Assembly: GCF_042885655.1 (NCBI RefSeq)
Contig: NZ_JBHVRO010000005.1
Coordinates: forward strand, 228,289-292,288
DNA: 64,000 nucleotides
Source: Psychrobacillus sp042885655
GTDB lineage: Bacteria > Bacillota > Bacilli > Bacillales_A > Planococcaceae
Direction of reading: 5' to 3'
Positions 32,165 through 40,508 of the stretch are shown here, piece by piece. Position 1 is the first letter of the stretch. Each line of letters begins with the position of its first letter. The notes beneath the pieces were generated by a model. The model was not told the origin of the DNA. It saw nothing but the letters and a program-made list of their open reading frames with translations, and searched no databases. Both the position numbers and the translations under genes were made by a program.

Positions 32165-32262
32165 GAAAGTCAGTCCCTCCTAAATAATTGGTTTGGACAG
32201 TTAATATTACTGTCCGTAGCTACATTTCAATAATGAATATAAGTAACTTTTTCATTTTCCTA

Positions 32263-32411
32263 AAACGGAATTTCAGTAAAGTATTATCCAACCTATGTTC
32301 CGTTTATCCAACCTAAGTTCCGTTTACGGAACAACATTAGCATATTATTATTTTAAATCTATGTCAATGATTATTTCCTAAAACGGAACTAAAAGTTGCA
32401 TTTCCGGAAAT
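32263..32411. promoter_or_regulatory. Cluster of putative phage repressor operators
   Basis: TTCCGTTT/AAACGGAA half sites occur at 32263-32270, 32298-32305 and 32381-32389. A perfect 16-bp palindrome GTTCCGTTTACGGAAC lies at 32317-32332, and TTTCCGGAAA at 32401. Two near-identical 20-bp direct repeats (ATCCAACCTATGTTCCGTTT and a one-base variant) abut at 32287-32326. They fill the divergent space between xtrA and the XRE gene. Confidence 0.75.
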
Positions 32412-32459
32412 TTAGTAATAGTATATTACGTATAGATACTATTTAAGGAGATAACAACA

Positions 32460-32804
32460 GTGAATAATTTCGGCGCACTATTAAGAGAGCTAAGATTGAA
32501 CAGAGAACTAACAATTGAACAATTAGCAGATTCTTTAAACGCTAAATATGGGAGTAAAATTAGTAAAAGCTCAATAAGTCGTTGGGAAAATGGAGAAGCT
32601 GATCCTAAATTGGAGTTCGTTCGGTTACTTGCAGACTTTTTTAAAGTTCCAGGACAGTACTTTTTAGGTGAAGTAAACCCGGAGAGAGCAGATGAGAAAA
32701 AAAATATCGTAACTATCGCAGCTCACATTGATGATGATGTAACAGAGGAAGAAATGAAAGATATTAAAAAATATATTGAGTTTATTAAATCGCAGCGCGG
32801 TTAA
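32460..32804 (+). CDS. XRE-family phage repressor
   Basis: The 114-residue protein has an N-terminal HTH_3 domain (LTIEQLADSLNAKYGSKISK then SSISRWENGEADPKLEFVRL, residues 19-60) and a short acidic C-terminus, like Xre of PBSX or phage cI-type repressors cleaved by ImmA. GTG 32460 follows AAGGAG. It is followed after 12 bases by immA. It likely binds the TTCCGTTT sites upstream and represses the minus-strand genes. Confidence 0.92.
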   Translation: MNNFGALLRELRLNRELTIEQLADSLNAKYGSKISKSSISRWENGEADPKLEFVRLLADFFKVPGQYFLGEVNPERADEKKNIVTIAAHIDDDVTEEEMKDIKKYIEFIKSQRG

Positions 32805-32816
32805 TGAGGTGTTTAT

Positions 32817-33272
32817 ATGACATATGATCGACTGATGATGGAGTATCCACATATTAAAATAATTGAAAAGGTATTACCTAAGGGGCTACCCGGTTTATAT
32901 TACGATAACGTGATTGAAATTGATATATTAAAAAACAAATATGAGAAGCATTGTATATTAGCAGAAGAGCTTGGTCATTACGAAACAACTTACGGCGATA
33001 TTACTGAATTGAATGATTTGAGAAGTATCAAACTAGAGCAAATTGCACGCAGATGGGGTTATGAAAAAATTGTTTCTTTGGACCAGTTAATTGATTGTTA
33101 TGTAAGGAGCCAAACAACATTAGAGGAAATGTGCACTAACCTTGAAATAACACCTGAATACTTAAAAAGTGTAATTGATTATTATATCGAGAAATATGGT
33201 CTTTTTAAGCTACACAAGGAATATAAGATTACTTTTGATCCACTTGATATTAAAAGATTAGAAAGTAATTAG
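32817..33272 (+). CDS. ImmA/IrrE-family metallo-endopeptidase, HEXXH variant
   Basis: The 151-residue protein matches phage ImmA-type antirepressors (M78). The active-site helix reads HCILAEELGHYETTYGDI, so the first His of HEXXH is Glu (EELGH). This form is frequent in prophage copies, as recalled from memory. It also has ARRWGYEKIVSLDQLI near residue 75. ImmA cleaves the partner XRE repressor after DNA damage or a peptide signal. The C-terminal 50 residues are helical and may sense the inducer. Confidence 0.88.
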   Translation: MTYDRLMMEYPHIKIIEKVLPKGLPGLYYDNVIEIDILKNKYEKHCILAEELGHYETTYGDITELNDLRSIKLEQIARRWGYEKIVSLDQLIDCYVRSQTTLEEMCTNLEITPEYLKSVIDYYIEKYGLFKLHKEYKITFDPLDIKRLESN

Positions 33273-33537
33273 GAAAACGTAGTGGAATATAAATCTTTCA
33301 CTCTCTATGCAATAACTCCAATGCCTTTAAATCTGTCTTGAAAGCTTCGCACATTTTACTTGGAATCGCTTCAGTTGCAAGTCGACTGTTTGGATTAACT
33401 ACTAATACTTTTATTCTAAAAAATCTTCTCTACGCCATCTATTATAAAATTCCCTTATTTTTATGAGTACAAATTAAAAGATAAGAAAAACCGGGCAAAA
33501 AGATGCCCGGCCCTTTTAACAAGAGAAATTAGAAATG
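33273..33537. other. Spacer with a short coding-like remnant
   Basis: On the minus strand 33293-33416 reads VLVVNPNSRLATEAIPSKMC then EAFKTDLKALELLHRE and a stop, a possible C-terminal fragment of an unknown protein without a start. A GC-rich hairpin follows at 33486-33510. Nothing else is recognisable. Confidence 0.35.
33486..33510. terminator. GC-rich terminator hairpin
   Basis: CCGGGCA pairs with TGCCCGG around a six-base loop. The minus-strand side ends in TTTTTCTT and the plus side in CCCTTTT, so it may serve either strand. Confidence 0.75.
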
Positions 33538-33684
33538 GTTGATTTCCGCTATGGCGGACGCCACAAATCTTTTCTGCTACGAGTAACCGCAGGAGCAAAA
33601 TCTTTTCTGCGACGAGCTTTGCGCAGGAGCAAGGGAAGCGGCTTGATGCCCCCAGGAAAGCGTCTATCTACAGCGGAAATCAAC
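33538..33684 (+). repeat. Family B repeat with 13-bp terminal inverted repeats
   Basis: GTTGATTTCCGCT (33538-33550) and AGCGGAAATCAAC (33672-33684) are perfect inverted ends of a 147-bp GC-rich element. Inside, two related segments (TTTTCTGCTACGAGTAACCG / TTTTCTGCGACGAGCTTTGC) end in CAGGAGCAA. The right end GGAAAGCGTCTATCTACAGC recurs at 43095 and 53608. It resembles a MITE in form, without a visible target duplication. Confidence 0.7.
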
Positions 33685-33869
33685 TTGTTCATGGCATAAA
33701 AATTGATCATACTCTCTTATTCTTTAAAATAGTCCCTAAAGTCAAGGAGACATTTAGGGACCATTTATTGCAGTATATAGAGCAATTATTATTCAACCGC
33801 TTGGAATAAATAGTATGTTTATTAACTTTATATTTGTTATACTACATATAATTAAAGGAGTGATAAATA

Positions 33870-34073
33870 TTGGTTGAAATATTGATATTTTCCATTTTCC
33901 CAATGATCATATTAGGATCACTTGGTTTGGGAGCATATGCTACGGTAAAAGAATATCAAGTAAAACAGAAAAAATTAGAAATTGAAATGATGAAACTTGA
34001 AAACGAAGCATTTTTATTAATTGAAAAGAAACAAGCACTATTGGAAGAATCAAAAAATCATTCTAATAGTTAA
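33870..34073 (+). CDS. Small membrane protein with coiled coil
   Basis: TTG 33870 follows AAAGGAGTGATAAATA and encodes 67 residues: one membrane segment (residues 3-27, IFSIFPMIILGSLGLGAYAT) and a charged helical tail (VKQKKLEIEMMKLENEAFLL) that should form a coiled coil. Its last 11 bases overlap the end of the convergent dsdA gene. Function unknown. Confidence 0.7.
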   Translation: MVEILIFSIFPMIILGSLGLGAYATVKEYQVKQKKLEIEMMKLENEAFLLIEKKQALLEESKNHSNS

Positions 34074-35367
34074 GATATTGTTTTCCCTTTTCATAATAAG
34101 CTACCTTCTCATGTTCAGGAACCATGCCTCCTCCAGTTGCCCATACAATATGTGTAGCATTCTCTTGGTTAAACCCTTTTTCAGCTAGATGAATAGGTCC
34201 TGTCATTCCAGCAAGTGCAGATGGTTCTAGCTGAATTTTTTCTGTATCTACTAAAAGTGCTAGTAATCGATACATCGTTTTGTCACGTATTGTGTAGCTA
34301 CCATCTATTAACTGTTCTAATGTTTTACCTACAAATCCAGATGGTCGCCCAACTGCTAGCCCATCCGCATCTGTTTTATTGTCTAAACCAATATCACTTA
34401 CAGCTATATTTTCATGCAATCCTGTCATAAGGCCAAGCAGCATGCAAGGAGAGTGCGTCGGTTCTGCGAAAAAGCAATGGACATGATCTCCAAATAATAA
34501 CTTCAAGCCGAATGCAACACCTCCTGGACCCCCACCAACTCCGCAAGGTAAATAAACAAATAACGGATTTTTCTCATCTACTTTTTTCCCTTGCTGCTCC
34601 AACTGTTTTTTCAATCTACTTGCCGCAACTGCGTATCCAACAAATAGATCTGTTGAATTTTCATCGTCGATAAAAAAGCATGTCGAATCTTTTGCTGCTT
34701 GCTTTCTACCTTCTTCTACAGCAATGCTATAGTCCGAAGCGTATTCGATGACTTTTACACCTTTTGCACGAAGCATGTCTTTTTTCCATTGTTTCGCATC
34801 GCTAGACATATGCACTGTAACCTGAAAACCAAGCTTCGCACTCATAATCCCAATACTTAAGCCTAAGTTTCCCGTTGATCCAACTGCAATAGAATAGCCT
34901 GAAAAAAACTGTTTTAGCTCTTTATTTGCAAGAACCGCGTAATCATCCGTCTCCTTCAACAAACCTTCTTGAATTGCTAAAGTCTCCGCAAGTTTCAGCA
35001 CTTCATAAATTCCACCTCTTGCTTTAATGGAGCCTGAAATCGGTAAAGCATTGTCGCATTTTAATAGTAGCTCACCATCAAAGTCAGTTTGGAATATTTT
35101 TTTCATTGCAGACGCCATTGTAGGAATAGCAACAATCGGAGACTCAATAATGCCTTTTGCTTCTGCTGTCTCTGGAAAAGCAATTTGTAAATAAGATGCA
35201 AAGCGATCTAATCGATCGCTTGCATCTTGCACCATTTCATTTGTGACAGTTATTTTTTTTATTGCTTCTTCAGCGTTTATTAGATTCGGATTCATCCAAA
35301 TAACTTCTTCGGTATTTTGCATATTTTTTATTAAAGGAAATTTCTCTAAAAGTTGTTGATCGTTCAT
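34063..35367 (-). CDS. dsdA: D-serine ammonia-lyase
   Basis: The PLP enzyme of about 434 residues has the DsdA Schiff-base motif SGSIKARGG near residue 112, the phosphate loop VGSTGNLGLS near residue 165, and LPCGVGGGPGGVAFGLK near residue 275. It converts D-serine to pyruvate and ammonia, a detoxification and catabolic step. I choose ATG 35367, nine bases after AAAGGA; ATG 35376 abuts that site. It follows the GNAT gene by about 16 bases, so the two may be co-transcribed. Confidence 0.94.
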   Translation of the reverse strand: MNDQQLLEKFPLIKNMQNTEEVIWMNPNLINAEEAIKKITVTNEMVQDASDRLDRFASYLQIAFPETAEAKGIIESPIVAIPTMASAMKKIFQTDFDGELLLKCDNALPISGSIKARGGIYEVLKLAETLAIQEGLLKETDDYAVLANKELKQFFSGYSIAVGSTGNLGLSIGIMSAKLGFQVTVHMSSDAKQWKKDMLRAKGVKVIEYASDYSIAVEEGRKQAAKDSTCFFIDDENSTDLFVGYAVAASRLKKQLEQQGKKVDEKNPLFVYLPCGVGGGPGGVAFGLKLLFGDHVHCFFAEPTHSPCMLLGLMTGLHENIAVSDIGLDNKTDADGLAVGRPSGFVGKTLEQLIDGSYTIRDKTMYRLLALLVDTEKIQLEPSALAGMTGPIHLAEKGFNQENATHIVWATGGGMVPEHEKVAYYEKGKQYLNY

Positions 35368-35383
35368 TTGTGTCATTCCTTTT

Positions 35384-35830
35384 CTATTCTAAACTCATTA
35401 CATGGGTAGTGTCAGGTGATCGTTCCTCAAATGCAAATCCATTGGCACGATAAAAGGCATCCGCTTTAGCAGATTCAGTTTTCGTTGTAATCTCTTTAAA
35501 CTGCCCTTTCGCATCTTCCGATATGGCTTTGCATAGTTGGCTTCCAACACCCTTTCTACGATGTTCTGGTAAAATATAAAAACGATGTAGTCGAGCAGAT
35601 TGTTCCCCCGGACCCGTTATGTTTCGATTTAATCCACCAATAGCTACTAACTCTTGGTCTTCCCAAACTCCGTATAGAGCCTCTCCTTGTTCACTGAACC
35701 TATTCGTACCATCCTCATATTCTGATGCTAGTCTCGATACGAATCGATATCCTTCTTTTTCGCTTTCTTGAATTAGTTTGGTTACGTCGACTTCTTTCAA
35801 ATCTGAAATTTTCTTCACTTCGATTGCCAT
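35384..35830 (-). CDS. GNAT-family N-acetyltransferase
   Basis: The 148-residue protein has the acetyl-CoA motif FYILPEHRRKGVGSQLCKAI near residue 85 and the late GNAT strand ADAFYRANGFAFEE near residue 123. The acceptor cannot be told. Proximity to dsdA suggests co-expression, and an amino-acid substrate is conceivable (inference only). Confidence 0.88.
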   Translation of the reverse strand: MAIEVKKISDLKEVDVTKLIQESEKEGYRFVSRLASEYEDGTNRFSEQGEALYGVWEDQELVAIGGLNRNITGPGEQSARLHRFYILPEHRRKGVGSQLCKAISEDAKGQFKEITTKTESAKADAFYRANGFAFEERSPDTTHVMSLE

Positions 35831-35899
35831 ATACGTTCCCCCATTCTATTGTTAAAAACGAACTCTAGTTAAACTTCGCTACAAGTACGGAAATTCCCT

Positions 35900-35950
35900 T
35901 TATTACAGAATTGTTACTGGTGCCTGGCACCAGTAACAATTCTGTAATAA
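35900..35950. repeat. 51-bp perfect palindrome
   Basis: Two 25-bp arms match exactly as inverted repeats around the single T at 35925; the centre reads GGTGCCTGGCACC. There is no T run on either side typical of a terminator. The nearest genes run leftward (GNAT) and end at the right (trhO, with its own terminator). Confidence 0.95.
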
Positions 35951-36055
35951 GCTTATGTATTTAGAAGGCTTTCAATTAATAAAAAACATACAATGTGAAT
36001 ACAATAAGCCCATACTGGATAGATGGTGGGTATTTGAGAGTTTGTTCTCATTAAA

Positions 36056-36095
36056 CCCAAAAAAATCCCACGCTATTCAAAGTAGCGTGGGATTT
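36056..36095 (-). terminator. Terminator after trhO
   Basis: AAATCCCACGCTA pairs with TAGCGTGGGATTT, followed by TTTTTTTGG on the minus strand. Confidence 0.92.
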
Positions 36096-36104
36096 CGGTG
36101 ATTC

Positions 36105-37061
36105 TTATACCATTTCTTTAATTGCAGCTAATCTTGCTTCTACTTCTTCTTCGGATAAGTTATGTTCTACAATATAGCGGTTGCGTGGGTGTACGCGGCA
36201 TTCATCTGAACAGCTACGTAAATATTTGTGTTCGTTTTCTTCTGAGCATAGAATTTTGTCATTACAATCTGGGTTTGCACAGTTTACATAACGTTCACAT
36301 GGCTCACCAGTGAAGTGGTCTTTTCCTACTACTACATGCTCCACTTGGTTGATTGGAACAGCAATACGCTCATCAAATACGTACATTTGTCCGTCCCATA
36401 GTTGTCCACGAACTTCTGGATCTTTTCCGTAAGTTGCAATACCACCGTGTAGTTGTCCAACGCCTTCAAAGCCTTCACGAACTAACCAGCCTGAGAATTT
36501 TTCGCAACGAATTCCACCTGTACAATAAGTTAGCACTTTTTTACCTTCGAACATTTCTTTATTCTCAAGCATCCATTCAGGTAAATCGCGGAAGTTGCGG
36601 ATATCTGGACGAATCGCCCCTCGGAAGTGTCCTAGGTCAAATTCATAGTCATTACGAGCATCGATTACTATTGTATCTTCTGCTTGCATTTGTTCGAAAA
36701 ATTCTTTTGGAGAAAGATACTTCCCAGTCAATTCATTCGGATTAATATCTTCTTCTAATCCTAAATGTACGATTTCTTGCTTAGGACGAACATGCATTTT
36801 TTTGAATGCGTGCCCTTCCGCTTCATCTATTTTATATACCATGTCCGCGAAACGTTTGTCCGCTTTCATCATGTCGATGTATGCGTCGGTTTGTTCAATT
36901 GTTCCCGAACATGTGCCGTTAATTCCTTCGTCGGATACTAAAATACGCCCTTTTAACCCAAGTTCTTTACAAGCAGCAAGATGTTCTTGCGCAAATGTTA
37001 CTGGATCTTCAATCGGGACATATTTATAGTAAAGTAATACTCTGTATGCATGTGTGTCCAT
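36105..37061 (-). CDS. trhO: tRNA uridine(34) hydroxylase TrhO
   Basis: The 318-residue protein has the TrhO layout: N-terminal acylphosphatase-like domain (YRVLLYYKYVPIEDPVTFAQ ... GRILVSDEGINGT), a rhodanese domain with the active Cys in TYCTGGIRCEKFSGWL near residue 184, and a C-terminal Cys-rich stretch (CERYVNCANPDCNDKILCSE) that may bind metal. TrhO makes 5-hydroxyuridine at wobble position 34 of tRNAs using prephenate-independent oxygen chemistry. It is monocistronic. Confidence 0.94.
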   Translation of the reverse strand: MDTHAYRVLLYYKYVPIEDPVTFAQEHLAACKELGLKGRILVSDEGINGTCSGTIEQTDAYIDMMKADKRFADMVYKIDEAEGHAFKKMHVRPKQEIVHLGLEEDINPNELTGKYLSPKEFFEQMQAEDTIVIDARNDYEFDLGHFRGAIRPDIRNFRDLPEWMLENKEMFEGKKVLTYCTGGIRCEKFSGWLVREGFEGVGQLHGGIATYGKDPEVRGQLWDGQMYVFDERIAVPINQVEHVVVGKDHFTGEPCERYVNCANPDCNDKILCSEENEHKYLRSCSDECRVHPRNRYIVEHNLSEEEVEARLAAIKEMV

Positions 37062-37220
37062 TTTTTACTCCACCTTTATTAAATTTTGTCCATCCGATTT
37101 AATATATCAAAAATGCGGGCATTTGTTAAATAGATAGTTTTCTTTTTATTATCAAAAAACGCAAAGGTAATAGAAAATCTAGAAGTCAAATACATTATTA
37201 ATATCTTGAAAGGGGTTTTT

Positions 37221-38090
37221 ATGCGAAAGCTATTCATTATTCCAACATGTTTCCTTTTAATGATTGGATGTTATGGCAATGAAAAAAGTATAGAACCTCT
37301 TTCCACTGAGAGTTTCTTAATCATTGCACATCGAGGTGCTTCTACATATGCGCCTGAGCACACCATTCTTGCTTACGAAATTGCACAACAAGCAGATGCA
37401 GATTATATTGAAGTTGATCTACAAATGACCAAAGACGGTGAGCTAGTTGCTATGCATGATGAAAAAGTAGATCGTACAACAGATGGTAAAGGATTTGTAA
37501 AAGAATATACATTAGACGAATTGAAGCTTTTAAATGCGGGAAGATGGTTTAATAACAACTATCCTAGTTTAGCAAATAGTGAATACAAATATCTAAACAT
37601 CCCTACATTGGATGAAATTTTCTCTTATTTTGGAGACAGTGTGAATTACCATATTGAAATGAAATCACCTGGTATATACGAAGGCATGGAAGAAAAGCTA
37701 GTTGCACTTATAAAAAAATATAAACTAATTTATGTAGATGAAGAATTCCCAAAAATTGTAATTGAATCTTTCGATGGTAGGAGTTTACTAAAAGTTCATG
37801 AACTAGAGCCTAAACTTCCTCTTATCCAGCTATTTAGTTTCAAAGAGGAAGCAGCCCTTTCCATACAGGATTATAAACGTTTAAATACTTACGCAAGTGG
37901 TATTGGGGTGAACATTAGCTCTGTCGATAAAGATTTTATTCAGGAGGTTAAACTAAACGGTTTGCATATTCTCCTTTATTCCATTTCAAGTGAGATAGAA
38001 ATGAAACAAGCAATAAATTTAAAAGCAAATGGTGCTTATACAAATAATCCTGAGATGGGAATTAGAGTACGTAGGCTGCTAGAACAATGA
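37221..38090 (+). CDS. Glycerophosphodiester phosphodiesterase lipoprotein (GlpQ-like)
   Basis: The 289-residue protein starts with a lipoprotein signal (MRKLFIIPTCFLLMIGC; lipid-modified Cys17) and a GDPD domain: IIAHRGASTYAPEHT near residue 36 (catalytic His), EVDLQMTKDGELVAMHDEKV (metal Glu/Asp and second His) and IEMKSP near residue 150. It cleaves glycerophosphodiesters to glycerol-3-phosphate outside the membrane. ATG 37221 follows GAAAGGGG; the TTG at 37206 overlaps that site. It ends three bases from the convergent yqxD stop. Confidence 0.93.
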   Translation: MRKLFIIPTCFLLMIGCYGNEKSIEPLSTESFLIIAHRGASTYAPEHTILAYEIAQQADADYIEVDLQMTKDGELVAMHDEKVDRTTDGKGFVKEYTLDELKLLNAGRWFNNNYPSLANSEYKYLNIPTLDEIFSYFGDSVNYHIEMKSPGIYEGMEEKLVALIKKYKLIYVDEEFPKIVIESFDGRSLLKVHELEPKLPLIQLFSFKEEAALSIQDYKRLNTYASGIGVNISSVDKDFIQEVKLNGLHILLYSISSEIEMKQAINLKANGAYTNNPEMGIRVRRLLEQ

Positions 38091-38092
38091 TT

Positions 38093-38539
38093 TCAATTAT
38101 TTAATGCATGCTCACATAGCCTTTGAAAATGCATTTCAAAACTTTCATTATCTTCCTTTTGACGCTTTCTAGGACCTTTTAAACGGCCTCCAGCCTGCCT
38201 AATTTTTTTCGATATATGACGGCTATTTAAAAGCTGATCAATATTTTCAGGTGTATACCAACGTCCATTCTGATCGATTGCAAAACCTTTTTTAGCTAAT
38301 ACCATTGCAGCTAGCCCGTAATCTTGCGTAACAACAATGTCTCCTTTATTCACTCTATTTACTAATACAAAATCGACTGCGTCTGCACCTTTTGATACCA
38401 TTATCGTTTCCGCACCTTCACGTTGCATATAATGTGCTGTGTCACATAGCAATGTCACCTTTAGTCCAAATTTTTTTGCTATTTCAATTGTTAAGTCTAC
38501 TACCGGACATCCATCTGCATCTACTAAAACACTTACCAT
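38093..38539 (-). CDS. yqxD: YaiI/YqxD family (DUF188) protein
   Basis: The 148-residue protein matches the DUF188 family: VSVLVDADGCPVVDLTIEIA at the start, ADAVDFVLVNRVNKGDIVVT near residue 65, then TQDYGLAAMVLAKKG and GRLKGPRKRQKED. The fold resembles PIN-like nucleases with acidic residues at the start, but no activity is established. I choose ATG 38539 behind GGGGTG; the frame upstream to 38593 lacks a ribosome site. Confidence 0.92.
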   Translation of the reverse strand: MVSVLVDADGCPVVDLTIEIAKKFGLKVTLLCDTAHYMQREGAETIMVSKGADAVDFVLVNRVNKGDIVVTQDYGLAAMVLAKKGFAIDQNGRWYTPENIDQLLNSRHISKKIRQAGGRLKGPRKRQKEDNESFEMHFQRLCEHALNN

Positions 38540-38595
38540 CCTATGCACCCCATTTAACATTCGATATTTCCCATTGTATCCTATAATGCTCATTT

Positions 38596-38627
38596 TATAA
38601 AAAAACGCCCAATGTTTATTGGACGTT
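38596..38627 (-). terminator. Terminator after the ABC importer operon
   Basis: AACGTCCAAT pairs with ATTGGGCGTT (one wobble) on the minus strand, followed by TTTTTTAT. It begins at the stop codon of the binding-protein gene. Confidence 0.88.
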
Positions 38628-39712
38628 TATTTCTTATATTTCCCTAGAATTTCTACTGCTTTTTCTGTAATAGACGTATCTACTGCTTTGTCGAAGTCTA
38701 CGTCTCCACTGATTGCTCCATTCGCTTTATATGCATCATACTGTTTCACAACGTCATCCAAAAACATTTTCCCATCTGGATCGAGACCAGTTACAAAAAC
38801 TTTTTCCCATAATGCTGGATCTTTTAAGGCTGTGTACTTTGTCATAATGTCGATTACTTCTGCTTTTCCTTCTCCTTTAAAGAACGCATCATTATAATCC
38901 CGTACTCCTTTTAAATATGCCGTCATGAAGCGCAAAGATACATTTTTTTCATCATTCATAAATTTTGGTGATCCAAGTACCATTGCAATTTGTGATTCTG
39001 GAGCATAATCGGTCGTATCTCCAAAGCGAACATGAAATCCATTTTCTATTCCCTTTGCAATCAAAGGCTCAATTTGAAGTGCTGCATCGACTGAACCATT
39101 TTCAATAGCTCCTAACATACTTCCAAAATCTCCAAGCAAAACAAACTCAACATCGTCGGTTGTGAGTCCAGCATGCTTTAGCATTTCCCAAAAAATGTAT
39201 TCGTCAATTGAATTTTTGGAAGAAACTGCGATACGTTTGCCTTTAAAGTCTTTATATTCCTTAATTTTGTCCTTCATTTCGTTTCCAATAACAAATGAAA
39301 AATAGGATTTCCCAGGTACATTATGCCCTTTATCTGCAATAATTTTCACGTCTATTCCTTGTGCTATCGCATTAAAGAACGACGCTGTCGATACTCCTCC
39401 CGCAATATCTACATCACCAGATGCAAGGGCCGGTAACATTTCATCACTATTTCCAAACTGAGCAAATTCTACTTCAATATTATAGTCGGCAAAATATCCC
39501 TTTTCTTTTGCTATATAGAAGCCTGCTCCAGATGCCGCTCCATCCTCTGCGATAACTACTTTCACTTTCTTTTCAAGAGGAGCCAAGTCGCCGGAAGGAT
39601 TCTTTTTATTTACTTCATCATCCATCCCATTCGTACTTACTTTTTCTTTGGAAGAACACGCACCTAATACTAAAACAATCGATGCGAGTAAAATCAACCA
39701 ACGTTTCTTCAC
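38627..39712 (-). CDS. ABC transporter substrate-binding lipoprotein (NitT/TauT/SsuA family)
   Basis: The 361-residue protein has a lipoprotein signal (LASIVLVLGACSS; Cys19). The mature part is an NMT1/SsuA-type binding domain: AEDGAASGAGFYIAKEKGYF near residue 55, ALASGDVDIAGGVSTASFFN near residue 96, and FKGKRIAVSSKNSIDEYIFW near residue 157. Homologues bind nitrate, aliphatic sulfonates, taurine or pyrimidine precursors. Which ligand applies is not evident. It is the third gene of a permease-ATPase-binding protein operon. Confidence 0.92.
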   Translation of the reverse strand: MKKRWLILLASIVLVLGACSSKEKVSTNGMDDEVNKKNPSGDLAPLEKKVKVVIAEDGAASGAGFYIAKEKGYFADYNIEVEFAQFGNSDEMLPALASGDVDIAGGVSTASFFNAIAQGIDVKIIADKGHNVPGKSYFSFVIGNEMKDKIKEYKDFKGKRIAVSSKNSIDEYIFWEMLKHAGLTTDDVEFVLLGDFGSMLGAIENGSVDAALQIEPLIAKGIENGFHVRFGDTTDYAPESQIAMVLGSPKFMNDEKNVSLRFMTAYLKGVRDYNDAFFKGEGKAEVIDIMTKYTALKDPALWEKVFVTGLDPDGKMFLDDVVKQYDAYKANGAISGDVDFDKAVDTSITEKAVEILGKYKK

Positions 39713-39724
39713 AGATTTCCTCCC

Positions 39725-40504
39725 TTATCTTCTTGATCGCTGTACTTCTTGTTGCAAATGATTCCAAATAGTAATGAATTGCTCAGCCATCTTCGTATTA
39801 GCTCGAACTTGTTCCATCGTTCTTGGTCTTGGTACAGGTACAGTGATCTCTTTTATAATTTCTCCTGGATGCGCACTCATTAAAACGATGCGATCACTCA
39901 ATAACAATGCTTCATCAATGCTATGGGTAATAAATAACACCGTCTTCTTTGTTTCAGACCAAATTGAAAGCAGTTCATCCTGCAAAATAAATTTATTTTG
40001 TTCGTCTAATGCTGCAAATGGTTCATCCATGAGCAAAATTTCGGGGTCATTTGCAAATGCTCTAGCAATGCTAATTCTTTGCTTCATCCCACCCGAAAGC
40101 TCTTTAGGGTAAAGTTTGGAAAATTTACTTAAACCTACTTTTTGCAAATAATAATCTGTTTGTTTTCGAACAAAATCCTTGGGTAAATGCCGCATCTTAA
40201 GCCCAAACGCAACGTTCTCCTCCACTGTTAACCAAGGAATAACCCCTTTTTCTTGGAATACCATCGATTGTAGTGGCCTTTCGTTAGTATCGGAGTCAAT
40301 TGTAAATGTACCTGAGCTTGGTAATTCTAAGCCTGCTAATATTCGTAGTAGGGTTGTTTTTCCGCAACCACTGGGTCCTACTAAACAGACGAATTCCCCT
40401 TCTTTTATTTGGAGTGACACATTTTTGACCGCCGTTACACTGTTATTTTTCTTATAAAATACTTTTGTTAAATTTTCTATGGAAATTTTCACAATTTCAC
40501 TCAA
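39725..40504 (-). CDS. ABC transporter ATP-binding protein (SsuB/TauB type)
   Basis: The 259-residue ATPase has Walker A GPSGCGKTTLLRILAG near residue 38, Q-loop MVFQEKG, signature LSGGMKQRISIARAFANDPE near residue 135, Walker B ILLMDEPFAALDE and the switch FITHSIDEALLLSDR. It powers import with the adjacent permease. The start is TTG 40504 behind GGAGGTGAGTAG. The permease stop lies four bases upstream. Confidence 0.94.
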   Translation of the reverse strand: MSEIVKISIENLTKVFYKKNNSVTAVKNVSLQIKEGEFVCLVGPSGCGKTTLLRILAGLELPSSGTFTIDSDTNERPLQSMVFQEKGVIPWLTVEENVAFGLKMRHLPKDFVRKQTDYYLQKVGLSKFSKLYPKELSGGMKQRISIARAFANDPEILLMDEPFAALDEQNKFILQDELLSIWSETKKTVLFITHSIDEALLLSDRIVLMSAHPGEIIKEITVPVPRPRTMEQVRANTKMAEQFITIWNHLQQEVQRSRR

Positions 40505-40508
40505 CTAC

